From Paraburkholderia piptadeniae (lineage in GTDB: Bacteria; Pseudomonadota; Gammaproteobacteria; Burkholderiales; Burkholderiaceae), in contig NZ_CYGY02000067.1 in the NCBI RefSeq assembly GCF_900007165.1, positions 3,137-67,136 of the forward strand: a stretch of 64,000 bases of DNA. The letters run 5' to 3'. Under the pieces are notes generated by a model. It was not told the origin of the DNA and ran no database searches. It saw nothing but the letters and a program-made list of their open reading frames with translations. This document shows, piece by piece, positions 16,784 through 24,790 of this stretch. Position numbers and translations under genes: made by a program. Position 1 is the first letter of the stretch. Each line of letters opens with the position of its first letter.

Positions 16784-17821
16784 TCACACCGCGCCGGCAC
16801 TGGAAACAAACCGCTCGCTTTCGAATTGATCGGGCGGCAAGCCCGAATCGATTGCAATCCGTTCGGCGGCACGAATCAGCGCGGCTGGTCCGCAAACGTA
16901 GATATCCGGCTGACACGCCGTGTTCGCCAACGCAGCAGACAGCGCATCGGCCGGAGTGCCGCTGAAGCCATCCCAGCCCTGTTCAGGCTTCCAGACGCAC
17001 AGATCGACTTCGAGTTGAGGCAGTTGCGCCTTCAGCGCTTCCATCTCGTCTTTCAGAAACAGTTCGTTTTCCTGATTCACGCCGAAAAAGAGCCGCGCAT
17101 CCTGCATTTCCTGAAAGTCGGCCATGCGGCGCAGCATCGACAACATCGGCGCCACGCCCGTGCCTCCCGCGACGAACCAGCGCGGGCGAAAGCTGCCCTC
17201 GCGAATGCCGAAGCCGCCCATCGGACCGCGAACCATGAGCTGCTGACCGACCTCGGCGCGCTCGCGCAGATAAGTCGCGAAGCGGCCGTTCGGCTGCAAT
17301 CGGATCAGAAATTCGAGCCGCCCTTCCCAGTTGCTTGTATTCGCGAGCGAATACGGGCGCCGCTCGTCGCTGCCCGGAATTTCGATTTCCATGAACTGCC
17401 CGGGTTCGAACTCGGCGGCACTGCCGCCCTCGGCGTCGGGAGAGATCGCCAGTTCCAGCCGCACCGTGTTCTGCGCGATCGTTTCGAGGCCCACGATCGT
17501 CGTCGAACGACTCGGCACCGCGTGACGCAGCACTTTCGTGTGATCGTAGGGAACGTTGATACGCAGATCGCTGCACGGCGTGGTTCTGCACATCAGGATC
17601 GCAGTCGATTGACCCGCCGAAAGCGCATCGGCGTTGTGTTCGCCCATCTGATAATCGCCATGCGTGACGGACGCGTGGCACGCACCGCAACTGCCCTTCC
17701 TGCATTGCGAGGGCAGCATGATATTGGCTGCCGCCGCGGCCGTGAGCAGATCCTGATCGGGCGCGCAGTCGAAACTCAGCTGCTGCTCATCGCGTGTCGT
17801 GAGCTGGATTTGGAATGTCAT
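16784..17821 (-). CDS. Ferredoxin-FAD-NAD(P) reductase, likely Hcp electron donor
   Basis: This 345-residue single-chain reductase has an N-terminal plant-type 2Fe-2S ferredoxin domain (about 1-95; CRKGSCGACH and MCRT supply the four cysteines), an FAD domain (about 105-205; RRPYSLAN) and an NAD(P) domain (about 210-335; VAGGTGVAPMLSML, YVCGPAALIRAA). The ferredoxin-first order is that of phenol or methane monooxygenase reductases, whereas E. coli Hcr has the ferredoxin last. Its place 53 bases downstream of hcp on the same strand makes a role as Hcp reductase most likely; no oxygenase gene is adjacent. A terminator-like hairpin lies between the two genes. Confidence 0.88.
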   Translation of the reverse strand: MTFQIQLTTRDEQQLSFDCAPDQDLLTAAAAANIMLPSQCRKGSCGACHASVTHGDYQMGEHNADALSAGQSTAILMCRTTPCSDLRINVPYDHTKVLRHAVPSRSTTIVGLETIAQNTVRLELAISPDAEGGSAAEFEPGQFMEIEIPGSDERRPYSLANTSNWEGRLEFLIRLQPNGRFATYLRERAEVGQQLMVRGPMGGFGIREGSFRPRWFVAGGTGVAPMLSMLRRMADFQEMQDARLFFGVNQENELFLKDEMEALKAQLPQLEVDLCVWKPEQGWDGFSGTPADALSAALANTACQPDIYVCGPAALIRAAERIAIDSGLPPDQFESERFVSSAGAV

Positions 17822-17833
17822 GAAATTCTGCGC

Positions 17834-17865
17834 AAAGAAAAGCCAGGCGCCTCACGACGCCTGGC
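17834..17865 (-). terminator. Hairpin with U-tract between hcp and its reductase
   Basis: A perfect 8-bp stem (GCCAGGCG at 17842-17849, CGCCTGGC at 17858-17865) is followed on the minus strand by TTTTCTTT (17841-17834). It has the form of an intrinsic terminator inside the hcp-reductase unit and may lower reductase expression relative to hcp. Confidence 0.65.
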
Positions 17866-17874
17866 GTATGGGAC

Positions 17875-19542
17875 TCAGGCTGCCTTGCGGGCAAGCGCGG
17901 CGGCGAGATCCGAGCTGGCATCGCCGATCGGCTGAATGCCGAACTGCTCGACCAGGATCGTGAGGATGTTCGGCGTCAGGAAGGCCGGCAGCGTCGGTCC
18001 GAGGCGAATGTTCCTGATGCCCAGCGCGAGCAGCGTCAACAGCACGGCGGCCGCCTTCTGCTCGAACCACGACACGATCAGCGACAGCGGCAGATCGTTG
18101 ACGCCGCACTCGAACGCATCGGCAAGCGCCACTGCGATGCGGATCGCCGAATACGCGTCGTTGCACTGCCCGAGATCGAGCAGACGCGGAATGCCGCCGA
18201 TGTCGCCGAATTCGTGCTGGTTGAAGCGATACTTGTTGCAACCCAGCGTCATCACGACCGTGTCGCTCGGCGCCTGCTCGGCAAACTGCGTGTAGTAGTT
18301 GCGGCCGGGCGCGGCGCCGTCGCAGCCGCCGATCAGGAAGAAATGCTGGATCGCGCCCGCTTTCACCGCGTCGATCACCTTGTCGGCGACACCGAGGACA
18401 GCATGACGTCCGAAGCCCACGGTGATGGTCTTTTCGGGAGCGGTTTCCTGGAACCCCGGCAGCGCCTTCGCAGCCTGGATCAGCACCGAAAAGTCGTGAT
18501 GCTCCAGATGCCGCACGCCCGGCCAACCCACCGGTCCCGTGGTGAAAATACGCTGGCGATATTGCGGCCGAGGTTCGATGAGGCAATTGGACGTCATCAG
18601 AATCGGGCCGGGGAAATTCGCGAAGTCCGACTGCTGGTCCTGCCACGCGCCGCCATAGTTGCCGGCGAGGTGCGGGTACGCCTTGAGCTTCGGATACGCG
18701 TGGGCCGGCAGCATTTCGCCGTGCGTATAGATCTGGACGCCCGAGCCCTCCGTCTGTTCGAGGAGCGCCTGCAGATCGCCGAAGTCATGTCCCGACACGA
18801 GAATGGCCTTGCCCGCCACGGGAGTGACACGCACGGCGGTCGGCTGTTGCGCGCCGAAGCGGCTCGTGTTGGCGTCGTCGAGCAGCTCCATCACCTTGAG
18901 ATTCAGGCTGCCGAGATTGAGCGCTTGCGCGAGCAACGCCTCGACGTCGCTCGGCTCGGTGGCGAGGAAAACGAGCGCCGCTTCGACGCCCGCGTAGACT
19001 TCGTCGCTCTCCTTGCCCAGCATCTGCGCGTGATGAGCGTAGGCGCACACGCCCTTGAGACCATAGATCACCAGCGCACGAAGCCCGATGACATCCGCGC
19101 CCACAGTCTCGATGCCCGCATTGATGCCGACCGTCTGCGCCTGAGCAAGCAGACCGGCGAGATCGCCAGCCGGTTGCCATGCGGCCGGGCAGGCAGGCGT
19201 CTGGACGACTTCGCCTGCGGCCTTCGCCGCGCCTTCATAGGCCGACCGGACCCGGTCGCGAAGCTGGGCCGCTTCCTTCAGCAGCGCGACGAAGCGGCTC
19301 GCATTGAAGTTGACGTTGGTCAGCGTCGTGAACATCGCGTAGAGAACGAAGCGGTCGGCTTCGCGATCTGCATGTCCCATCGTTCGCGCAAGCGTGTTGT
19401 ATTGCGCAAGGCCCTTGACTGCATGCACCAGCAGATCCTGCAGGTCAGCCGTCGTCGCGTCCTTGCCGCAATTGCCCTTTGACGATGCACAACCGGGCTG
19501 GGCACCCGTGCGGTCCGTTTGTTCACATTGGTAGCAAAACAC
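17875..19542 (-). CDS. hcp: Hydroxylamine reductase / hybrid-cluster protein
   Basis: This 555-residue cytosolic iron-sulfur protein reduces NO or hydroxylamine and protects against nitrosative stress. The N-terminal cysteines at 3, 6, 18 and 25 (MFCYQCEQT, GCASSKGNCG) match the short-spacing class seen in E. coli. Hybrid-cluster motifs follow: GLKGVCAYAHHAQ, SGHDFGDLQ, TSNCLIEPR, VGWPGVRHL, IGGCDGAAPGRNYYT and TLGCNKYRFNQHEFG. Length is normal for the family. The start is GTG at 19542 with CGGAG upstream. The 335-base upstream region carries an FNR-like site, which fits oxygen-limited or NO-linked control. Confidence 0.96.
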   Translation of the reverse strand: MFCYQCEQTDRTGAQPGCASSKGNCGKDATTADLQDLLVHAVKGLAQYNTLARTMGHADREADRFVLYAMFTTLTNVNFNASRFVALLKEAAQLRDRVRSAYEGAAKAAGEVVQTPACPAAWQPAGDLAGLLAQAQTVGINAGIETVGADVIGLRALVIYGLKGVCAYAHHAQMLGKESDEVYAGVEAALVFLATEPSDVEALLAQALNLGSLNLKVMELLDDANTSRFGAQQPTAVRVTPVAGKAILVSGHDFGDLQALLEQTEGSGVQIYTHGEMLPAHAYPKLKAYPHLAGNYGGAWQDQQSDFANFPGPILMTSNCLIEPRPQYRQRIFTTGPVGWPGVRHLEHHDFSVLIQAAKALPGFQETAPEKTITVGFGRHAVLGVADKVIDAVKAGAIQHFFLIGGCDGAAPGRNYYTQFAEQAPSDTVVMTLGCNKYRFNQHEFGDIGGIPRLLDLGQCNDAYSAIRIAVALADAFECGVNDLPLSLIVSWFEQKAAAVLLTLLALGIRNIRLGPTLPAFLTPNILTILVEQFGIQPIGDASSDLAAALARKAA

Positions 19543-19877
19543 AGTTTCTCCGTTCTCGTTCAGGTGTTGATATTCAGGCGTTGATAAGGCGTGCTATCGC
19601 ATCGCACTAAGATGCATCACATAAGTATGTTTTTATTATCAAGATACGAAGGCTTATTGATCATGATCTGGATCAGCGAATGCAGGCGAGATCGCTTCAT
19701 TGCGCCTTTAAAAGCCTTATTGCGAACATTTGTCGCACCCGGTTAAACGAGGCTGGACATGCGATGAATGGGTGATGCGTTCTGCTTCTATCGGAATTGC
19801 GTCAACTGCTCCTTCCTTCGCTTCTGTCGAAGGCAGATCATGAGCCGTACTCTTAGTTGACCCTGATGGAGGGAGCC
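19543..19877. promoter_or_regulatory. hcp upstream region with FNR/CRP-family-like site
   Basis: The region between hcp (minus) and the DUF2970 gene (plus) is AT-rich at 19600-19680. TTGATCATGATCTG at 19657-19670 matches 8 of 10 defined bases of the FNR/Dnr consensus (TTGAT, four spacer bases, ATCAA). AAGATGCATCA at 19609-19619 resembles one half of an NsrR box, with only a poor second half. Both lie 65-130 bases upstream of the hcp start codon. No -10/-35 pair stands out clearly. Confidence 0.5.
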
Positions 19878-20081
19878 ATGGAAATCCTCAAGCTCATTCG
19901 AATCGTTTTATGGAGCTTTTTCGGCGTGCGCAAAAGCGCTTCGCACGAAGCCGATTTTGCTAACGTGAATATCGTCTTGCTTCCGTTCGTTGCAATTGCC
20001 CTCGCGGCATGTATCGGCGGCACGATCTTCGCGGTCGTACACCTCGTCGCACACGCGACACACACGCTTCAAGGCTTCTGA
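19878..20081 (+). CDS. DUF2970 small membrane protein
   Basis: This 67-residue protein begins MEILKLIRIVLWSFFGVRKS, the typical DUF2970 opening, and has one C-terminal transmembrane segment (about 35-57; IVLLPFVAIALAACIGGTIFA). Family members occur mainly in beta- and gammaproteobacteria, have no known function and often sit near respiratory genes. ATG at 19878 has GGAGGGAG just upstream, which decides this start over one 21 bases earlier. It is divergent from hcp, so the two could share the intergenic control region. Confidence 0.85.
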   Translation: MEILKLIRIVLWSFFGVRKSASHEADFANVNIVLLPFVAIALAACIGGTIFAVVHLVAHATHTLQGF

Positions 20082-20146
20082 TCTTTGCGGCAGGCACGAT
20101 CGAAACGAAAATAGCGCGTCGCGTCGCACTCATTTCACGGCGCACG

Positions 20147-20206
20147 AATCTGCACGATGCAGATTGCCTTCGAGAAGCGACTGGACATCCAGCCTTCCTT
20201 CTCGAA
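20147..20206. repeat. Two consecutive inverted repeats
   Basis: The first is a perfect 8-bp palindrome with a 3-base loop (AATCTGCA / TGCAGATT, 20147-20165). Four bases later comes a second pair, TTCGAGAAG (20169-20177) and CTTCTCGAA (20198-20206), with a 20-base loop. No T-run follows. They lie 65-125 bases after the DUF2970 stop and may stabilise or end that transcript. Confidence 0.55.
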
Positions 20207-20400
20207 GAGCACGTTAGACCTAACGCCCCACCACCGAACGACGACCTCGCAACGAGCCGTCGTCTCGTCTCTCGCCGAGCGACTTTCCTCGCGCATCTCA
20301 ACCGGCGGCGCATAACGCACAGACTGGCTTCGAGGCAACGAGAACACTGATCGACGCCGAATCCGCCGCGTGACGGCGGGCTGCCATCGAGCAACATTCT

Positions 20401-20438
20401 CTGTCACGCAAATGTCACGACAGGTACGCAAAGATATT
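20401..20438 (+). promoter_or_regulatory. Pho box and candidate -10 for the phosphatase gene
   Basis: CTGTCAC (20401-20407) and ATGTCAC (20412-20418) are two 7-base direct repeats with the 4-base spacer (GCAA) and 11-base period of a PhoB site (consensus CTGTCAT repeats). A weak -10 (GATATT, 20433-20438) follows 14 bases later. The site lies about 120 bases upstream of an AcpA-type phosphatase, which makes phosphate-starvation control likely. Confidence 0.68.
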
Positions 20439-20539
20439 GCCCCGACTGCGCGGCCTGTTGCGGCCGCCCGCGCATAGCCGCCATACGCTATGCTTCGCGC
20501 AAGCCTCTTCGATCGCTTCCCTCATCCTTGGACATCCAG

Positions 20540-22285
20540 ATGAAACGCACCGAACCGCCCTCTTCTCAGCCCGTGAATGAAGACGCCGATCCCGCGCAGA
20601 CGCCGCAACGCCCCAGCCGCCGCCACTTCCTCGGCGGAGTCGCCGCTGTGGCGATGGGCGGCGGACTGGCCGGCTGCGCATTGCCGTCGTCGCGCGAAGC
20701 CTCCGTTACGGGCGTCGCGGCTGGACCGCAGTTCGACCGCGCGCTGCGATCGAAGGTCAAGACGGTCGTCGTGGTCTATGCGGAGAACCGTAGCTTCAAC
20801 AACCTGTTCGGCAATTTCCCGGGCGTCGAACGGCCGCTCTCCGCAGTGAAGCCGGAAGACTGCGTGCAACGCGACCGCGACGGCAAGACCGTACTGCCTC
20901 GCCTGCCGAAAGTGCCGGGCGGCTGGCTGCTGAAGGATCAGATCGCGGACGGCGTCCCATACAAGGCGGGCGAGCAATATCAGACCGATCTGCCGAACGC
21001 GCCGTTTGCGCTCAAAGGTCCGCACGGCGAGCACCTGCCGCTATCGCTGGTCACGCATGATCTGTGGCACGTGTTCTATCAGAACCAGATGCAGATCAAC
21101 GGCGGCAAGAACGATATGTTCGCCGCGTGGGCGGACTCGGGTGGCTTCACGATGGGTCACTACGCGAACTCGAGCTACGACCTGCGCCTGTGGGATCTGG
21201 CCAGCGAATACGTGCTGTGCGACAACTACTTTCAGGGCGCGTTTGGCGGCTCGTTCCTGAACCATCAGTATCTGGTCGCGGCGACACCTCCCGTGTATCC
21301 GAATCCGCAGCAGAGCATCGCGAAGGCGCAGATTGCGCAGACGGTCAGCGGACGCCCCGACGACCCGAATCTGATACCACTCCCCGCGTCGCCGAACAGC
21401 GCGATGGACGGCGTCCCGAAGTTCGGCCCGAGCGCGCTGACGCCGCCGGAAACGCTCGCTGACGGACGCGCGATCAGCTATGCCGTCAACACGATGATGC
21501 CGCCCTTCGCGCCCACGCCGTACAAGGTCGGCGCGAACGGCGTCGTCGATCTGACGCAGGACAGCAATGCGATGGCCCTGCCGCCGCAGACGCACGAGCA
21601 CATCGGCGACAAGCTCGACAAACGTGGCATCGACTGGGCGTGGTACGCGGGCGCGTTCCAGCAGACGCTCGACATGCACGGCAAGAACACGAACGACGGC
21701 ACGCCGGTGATTCCCAACTTCCAGTATCACCATCAGCCGTTCAACTACTTCGCGAATCTGGGACCGGGCACCGCTGCGCGCGCGAAGCATCTGCGCGACG
21801 GCGGCCTCGGCGACGACGAGAGCACCAATCGCTTCCTCGCCGACGCGCGTGCGGGCCTGCTACCCGCCGTCACGTTCTACAAGCCGCAGGGCAATCTGAA
21901 CATGCACGCGGGTTACGCGGACGTCGCATCGGGCGATCGTCATGTCGTGCACGCGGTGAAAGCGCTGCGCGCGAGCCCGCAATGGGAAAACATGGTGGTG
22001 ATCGTGACCGTCGACGAAAACGGCGGATGGTGGGATCACGTCGCTCCGCCGAAAGGCGACCGCTGGGGTCCGGGCACACGCGTGCCGACACTCGTGGTCT
22101 CGCCGTTCGCGAAGAAGGGCTATGTCGATCACACCGTGTACGACACCGCATCGATCCTGCGGCTGATCACGCGCGTATTCGAACTCGAGCCACTCGACGG
22201 CTTTCGCACGCGCGACGTCGCGATGCAGTCGCGCGGTCAGCCCGTCATGGGCGATTTGACCAACGCGCTGGATCTGTCCGCATAA
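20540..22285 (+). CDS. acpA: Tat-exported acid phosphatase / phospholipase C-like phosphoesterase (AcpA family)
   Basis: This 581-residue exported phosphoesterase has a twin-arginine signal (SRRHFLGGVAAVAMGGGLAG) followed by a possible lipobox cysteine (LAGC). The mature part has the AcpA/phospholipase C pattern: VVVYAENRSFNNLFGNFPG near the start (metal site plus nucleophile region), FGGSFLNHQYLVAATPP, VDENGGWWDHV and SPFAKKGYVDHTVYDT for the remaining metal ligands. The role would be to release phosphate from phosphate esters in the periplasm or outside. ATG at 20540 is preferred to a TTG 12 bases upstream. The Pho box upstream supports phosphate control. The exact substrate is not resolved. 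Confidence 0.87.
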   Translation: MKRTEPPSSQPVNEDADPAQTPQRPSRRHFLGGVAAVAMGGGLAGCALPSSREASVTGVAAGPQFDRALRSKVKTVVVVYAENRSFNNLFGNFPGVERPLSAVKPEDCVQRDRDGKTVLPRLPKVPGGWLLKDQIADGVPYKAGEQYQTDLPNAPFALKGPHGEHLPLSLVTHDLWHVFYQNQMQINGGKNDMFAAWADSGGFTMGHYANSSYDLRLWDLASEYVLCDNYFQGAFGGSFLNHQYLVAATPPVYPNPQQSIAKAQIAQTVSGRPDDPNLIPLPASPNSAMDGVPKFGPSALTPPETLADGRAISYAVNTMMPPFAPTPYKVGANGVVDLTQDSNAMALPPQTHEHIGDKLDKRGIDWAWYAGAFQQTLDMHGKNTNDGTPVIPNFQYHHQPFNYFANLGPGTAARAKHLRDGGLGDDESTNRFLADARAGLLPAVTFYKPQGNLNMHAGYADVASGDRHVVHAVKALRASPQWENMVVIVTVDENGGWWDHVAPPKGDRWGPGTRVPTLVVSPFAKKGYVDHTVYDTASILRLITRVFELEPLDGFRTRDVAMQSRGQPVMGDLTNALDLSA

Positions 22286-22291
22286 CGAGAG

Positions 22292-22340
22292 CGTCTGCGC
22301 CGGGGGGCGCCTGTGGCCCCCGGCGAACACCAGGCAGACG
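22292..22340. terminator. GC-rich hairpin between convergent genes
   Basis: An inner 8-bp stem (GCCGGGGG at 22299-22306, CCCCCGGC at 22317-22324) sits inside a second pair (CGTCTG at 22292-22297, CAGACG at 22335-22340). It starts seven bases after the phosphatase stop, before a convergent gene. There is no T-run, so termination is plausible but not certain. Confidence 0.5.
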
Positions 22341-22408
22341 GCAGGCAAACATCATGAGCAGCCACGCGTTGCAACAACGCGTGGCGCGAGATCATCGCCC
22401 GCTATTCT

Positions 22409-22627
22409 TCAATGCTTGTGATGACGGATTTCCCGGGCGGCGCACACAGCGACGAACACGCCGACAAGCGCAGCGCCCACGGCCAGCGATTCGTCCAGAT
22501 GATTCGAACCGGCGTGCGTCTTCGCGTACATCCATAGAGCAACCGCGATCGTCGTCATGACGGCCCCGAAAATCAGGCCCCAGATTGGCCCAGCGCTATG
22601 CGTCGGCAATGTATGAGATTTCTTCAT
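22409..22627 (-). CDS. Small two-helix membrane protein
   Basis: This 72-residue protein has two transmembrane segments (about 13-36, GPIWGLIFGAVMTTIAVALW; about 47-64, SLAVGAALVGVFVAVCAA) and a basic C-terminus (REIRHHKH). ATG at 22627 follows a purine-rich GGGGAAGGGG; the frame stays open 21 codons further but that extension is less likely. I do not recognise a family and cannot assign a function. It converges with the phosphatase gene. Confidence 0.7.
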   Translation of the reverse strand: MKKSHTLPTHSAGPIWGLIFGAVMTTIAVALWMYAKTHAGSNHLDESLAVGAALVGVFVAVCAAREIRHHKH

Positions 22628-22848
22628 CGCCCCTTCCCCGTTGAAACGTTCCCGATTGGCCATGCCTGTTATGTGCGTCGACGTGTTCACGTCTGACGTA
22701 CTTCAAGCCTACGCCCGTCAAAAAAGCGTTACAACAGGTGTTGCCGCGTGGTCACGGCAATGATCGCGTGTTGAATCTCGCAGCGCATGGCGAGCCTTCG
22801 CACTGACAACGCCGCCGCGCCTCACAGACGCACTTCTTTCGCCAGCCG

Positions 22849-23751
22849 CTACCCCGCAAACCGCGGTTCCGGCAAGCCGCGTACGCCAAGTCCCCGGACC
22901 GCGAAGAGGCCGCCCTTGTCGCGCTCCTTCTGCGGAATGCCCCACATCGGACGGCCCATCGTCGTCACGTAGAGGACGTCGAGCTTCGGCCCGCCGAACA
23001 TCACGCTCGTCAGGTTGCGCACGGGGAACGGCACGGTGCGGTCGAGTCTGCCGTCCGGTGCGAAACGCAGAATGCGACCGCCGAACACGAGCGCCGACCA
23101 GATATAACCCTCCTCATCCACAGTCGCGCCGTCGAACGTCCCCGCCATGTTGCGCGCCGATGCGAACACCCGCCGATTCGACACGCTTCCCGTTTCGATG
23201 TCGTAGTCGTACGCGTACATCAGCTTCTCGTACGTGTCGGTGAAGTAAAGCGTGCGGTTGTCCGGGCTCCAGCAGGGCCCGTTCGAACAGCTGATGCCGC
23301 TGTCCAGACGCGTGATCGCGCGGTTCGTGTCAAGCCGGTACAGTCCGCCGCTGCGCGTCGGGCGCTGGCCCCGGTCCGCGTCGTAGCGGTCGAAGTCGTA
23401 CGCCATCGTGCCCGCTATAAACCGCCCTTTGCGATCGACCTTGCCGTCGTTGAAGCGCGTCTCGGGATCGTCGCTTTCGGGATCGCCGATCGGCTCGACG
23501 GTCTGTGCATCGAAATCATAGAAGTGAAGCCCGTTCGCGAGCGCGACGACCGCGCCGCCCTGCTCGCGCAACGCCATCGATCCGATATGGCGCGGCACGA
23601 AATAGCGCTTCACGTCCGAGCCGTCCGCGCGGCAACTGTAGATTTCCGCCGCCGTGCTGTCGATCCAGTAGAGGCGCTCTTCGCGCACGTCCCACAGCGG
23701 CCCTTCGCCGAGGTGATTGTTCGCATCGACCAGCAAGCTTGTCTCGACCAT
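22849..23751 (-). CDS. SMP-30/gluconolactonase family sugar lactonase
   Basis: This 300-residue six-bladed beta-propeller opens sugar lactones. Metal-site residues can be placed: Glu in NHLGEGPLWD, Asn in RFNDGKVDRKGRF, Asn in CSNGPCWSPDNRTLYFTDT and Asp in FDGATVDEEGYIW. Length is typical and there is no signal peptide. ATG at 23751 has GGGAG upstream. It is the last gene of the minus-strand operon that begins with the GntR regulator at 32961, 70 bases after the dehydrogenase. In that context it should open a lactone made by one of the operon's dehydrogenases. Confidence 0.9.
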   Translation of the reverse strand: MVETSLLVDANNHLGEGPLWDVREERLYWIDSTAAEIYSCRADGSDVKRYFVPRHIGSMALREQGGAVVALANGLHFYDFDAQTVEPIGDPESDDPETRFNDGKVDRKGRFIAGTMAYDFDRYDADRGQRPTRSGGLYRLDTNRAITRLDSGISCSNGPCWSPDNRTLYFTDTYEKLMYAYDYDIETGSVSNRRVFASARNMAGTFDGATVDEEGYIWSALVFGGRILRFAPDGRLDRTVPFPVRNLTSVMFGGPKLDVLYVTTMGRPMWGIPQKERDKGGLFAVRGLGVRGLPEPRFAG

Positions 23752-23821
23752 CGTCGTCTCCCGATTCGTTTGCGTGATGTATCCGCGATGCCGTCCGCGA
23801 CGCATCGCACGTAGCACAGCG

Positions 23822-24772
23822 TCATTCGTCGTCGGATTTCGCCGCGAGCGCGCGCCGATGCGCGAGCAGCGCCATCAACCGCCGGTCGCGCCATGCGCTG
23901 CGCGCCTCGATCTGATCGCGCGGCAGCACCTCGCGACGCTGCGCATCGAGCGCCGCGACGACATCGGCGTGCCATTCGAACGGCACGCGCGTCGCCGCGA
24001 TCGAACGGTACGTGCCGCCGTAGCGATGCGCGTAATCGGTCACGCCGCCGGGCGCATTCAGATCGATCGTCTCGAACGGACCCATGAACGACCAGCGCAG
24101 GCCGAGCCCGTCGCGCATCACCGTGTCGAGATCCGCCGCATCGGCATAGCCTTGTTCGAAGAGGCTCAACGCTTCGTCGAGCAACGCGCCTTGCAGACGG
24201 TTCAGCAAAAAGCCCGGTATCTCGCGGTTCACGACGACGGGCTTCTGGCCCGCTTCCTCGTAGATCGCGCGGGCGCGCGCGAGCGTGTCGGGCGCCGTCC
24301 ACGGCGCGCCGCACAACTCGACGAGCGGCACGAGCGAAGGCGGATTCACGGGATGCGCAACGAGACAGCGCGCGCGGCCCGCGAGCCCTTCGGTAAACGT
24401 CGATGCAGGCAGGCCCGACGTCGAACTCGCGAGCAGCGCATCGGGACGCGTCATGTGGTCCAGCTCTGCGAACAACGCGCGCTTGTCGTCGACCACTTCC
24501 GCGATGTTTTCCTGCACGAGCCCGGCGTCGCGCACCGCGTCGGCGAGCTGCGCGAAAACGGCTATCCGCTCGACGATGCGATCCACCGGTTCATCGACGA
24601 GCCCGAACGACGCCAGGTCGCGCACGCTGTCGCGAATCGCTGGCACGGCGCCTTCGAGCATCGCGGGCGCCGCGTCATGCAGATTCACGCGAAAACCCGC
24701 GCGCGCGAATACGATCGCCCATGCGCGGCCGATGCGGCCCGAACCGATCACTGCAACCAGTCGCTGCGCCAT
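23822..24772 (-). CDS. Lambda-crystallin-type 3-hydroxyacid dehydrogenase
   Basis: This 316-residue NAD-dependent dehydrogenase is of the 3-hydroxyacyl-CoA dehydrogenase fold. The Rossmann motif is GSGRIGRAWAIVFARAGF, followed by SSTSGLPASTF, the catalytic His region (CLVAHPVNPPSLVPLVEL) and GFLLNRLQGALLDEALSLF. Its length and the HPVNPP motif fit the lambda-crystallin / L-gulonate 3-dehydrogenase / carnitine dehydrogenase group, which makes 3-keto acids from free 3-hydroxy acids. That matches the BKACE enzyme in the same operon, whose substrates are beta-keto acids. GGAGGAAG precedes ATG 24772. The exact substrate is unknown. Confidence 0.86.
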   Translation of the reverse strand: MAQRLVAVIGSGRIGRAWAIVFARAGFRVNLHDAAPAMLEGAVPAIRDSVRDLASFGLVDEPVDRIVERIAVFAQLADAVRDAGLVQENIAEVVDDKRALFAELDHMTRPDALLASSTSGLPASTFTEGLAGRARCLVAHPVNPPSLVPLVELCGAPWTAPDTLARARAIYEEAGQKPVVVNREIPGFLLNRLQGALLDEALSLFEQGYADAADLDTVMRDGLGLRWSFMGPFETIDLNAPGGVTDYAHRYGGTYRSIAATRVPFEWHADVVAALDAQRREVLPRDQIEARSAWRDRRLMALLAHRRALAAKSDDE

Positions 24773-24790
24773 TGTGCTTCCTCCGTTTGA

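Larger units (their letters stand above)
20082..20539. other. Intergenic stretch before AcpA-type gene
   Basis: No supported gene is seen. The stretch holds two neighbouring inverted repeats (20147-20206) and, closer to the phosphatase gene, a Pho box at 20401-20418; both are listed separately. Confidence 0.55.
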
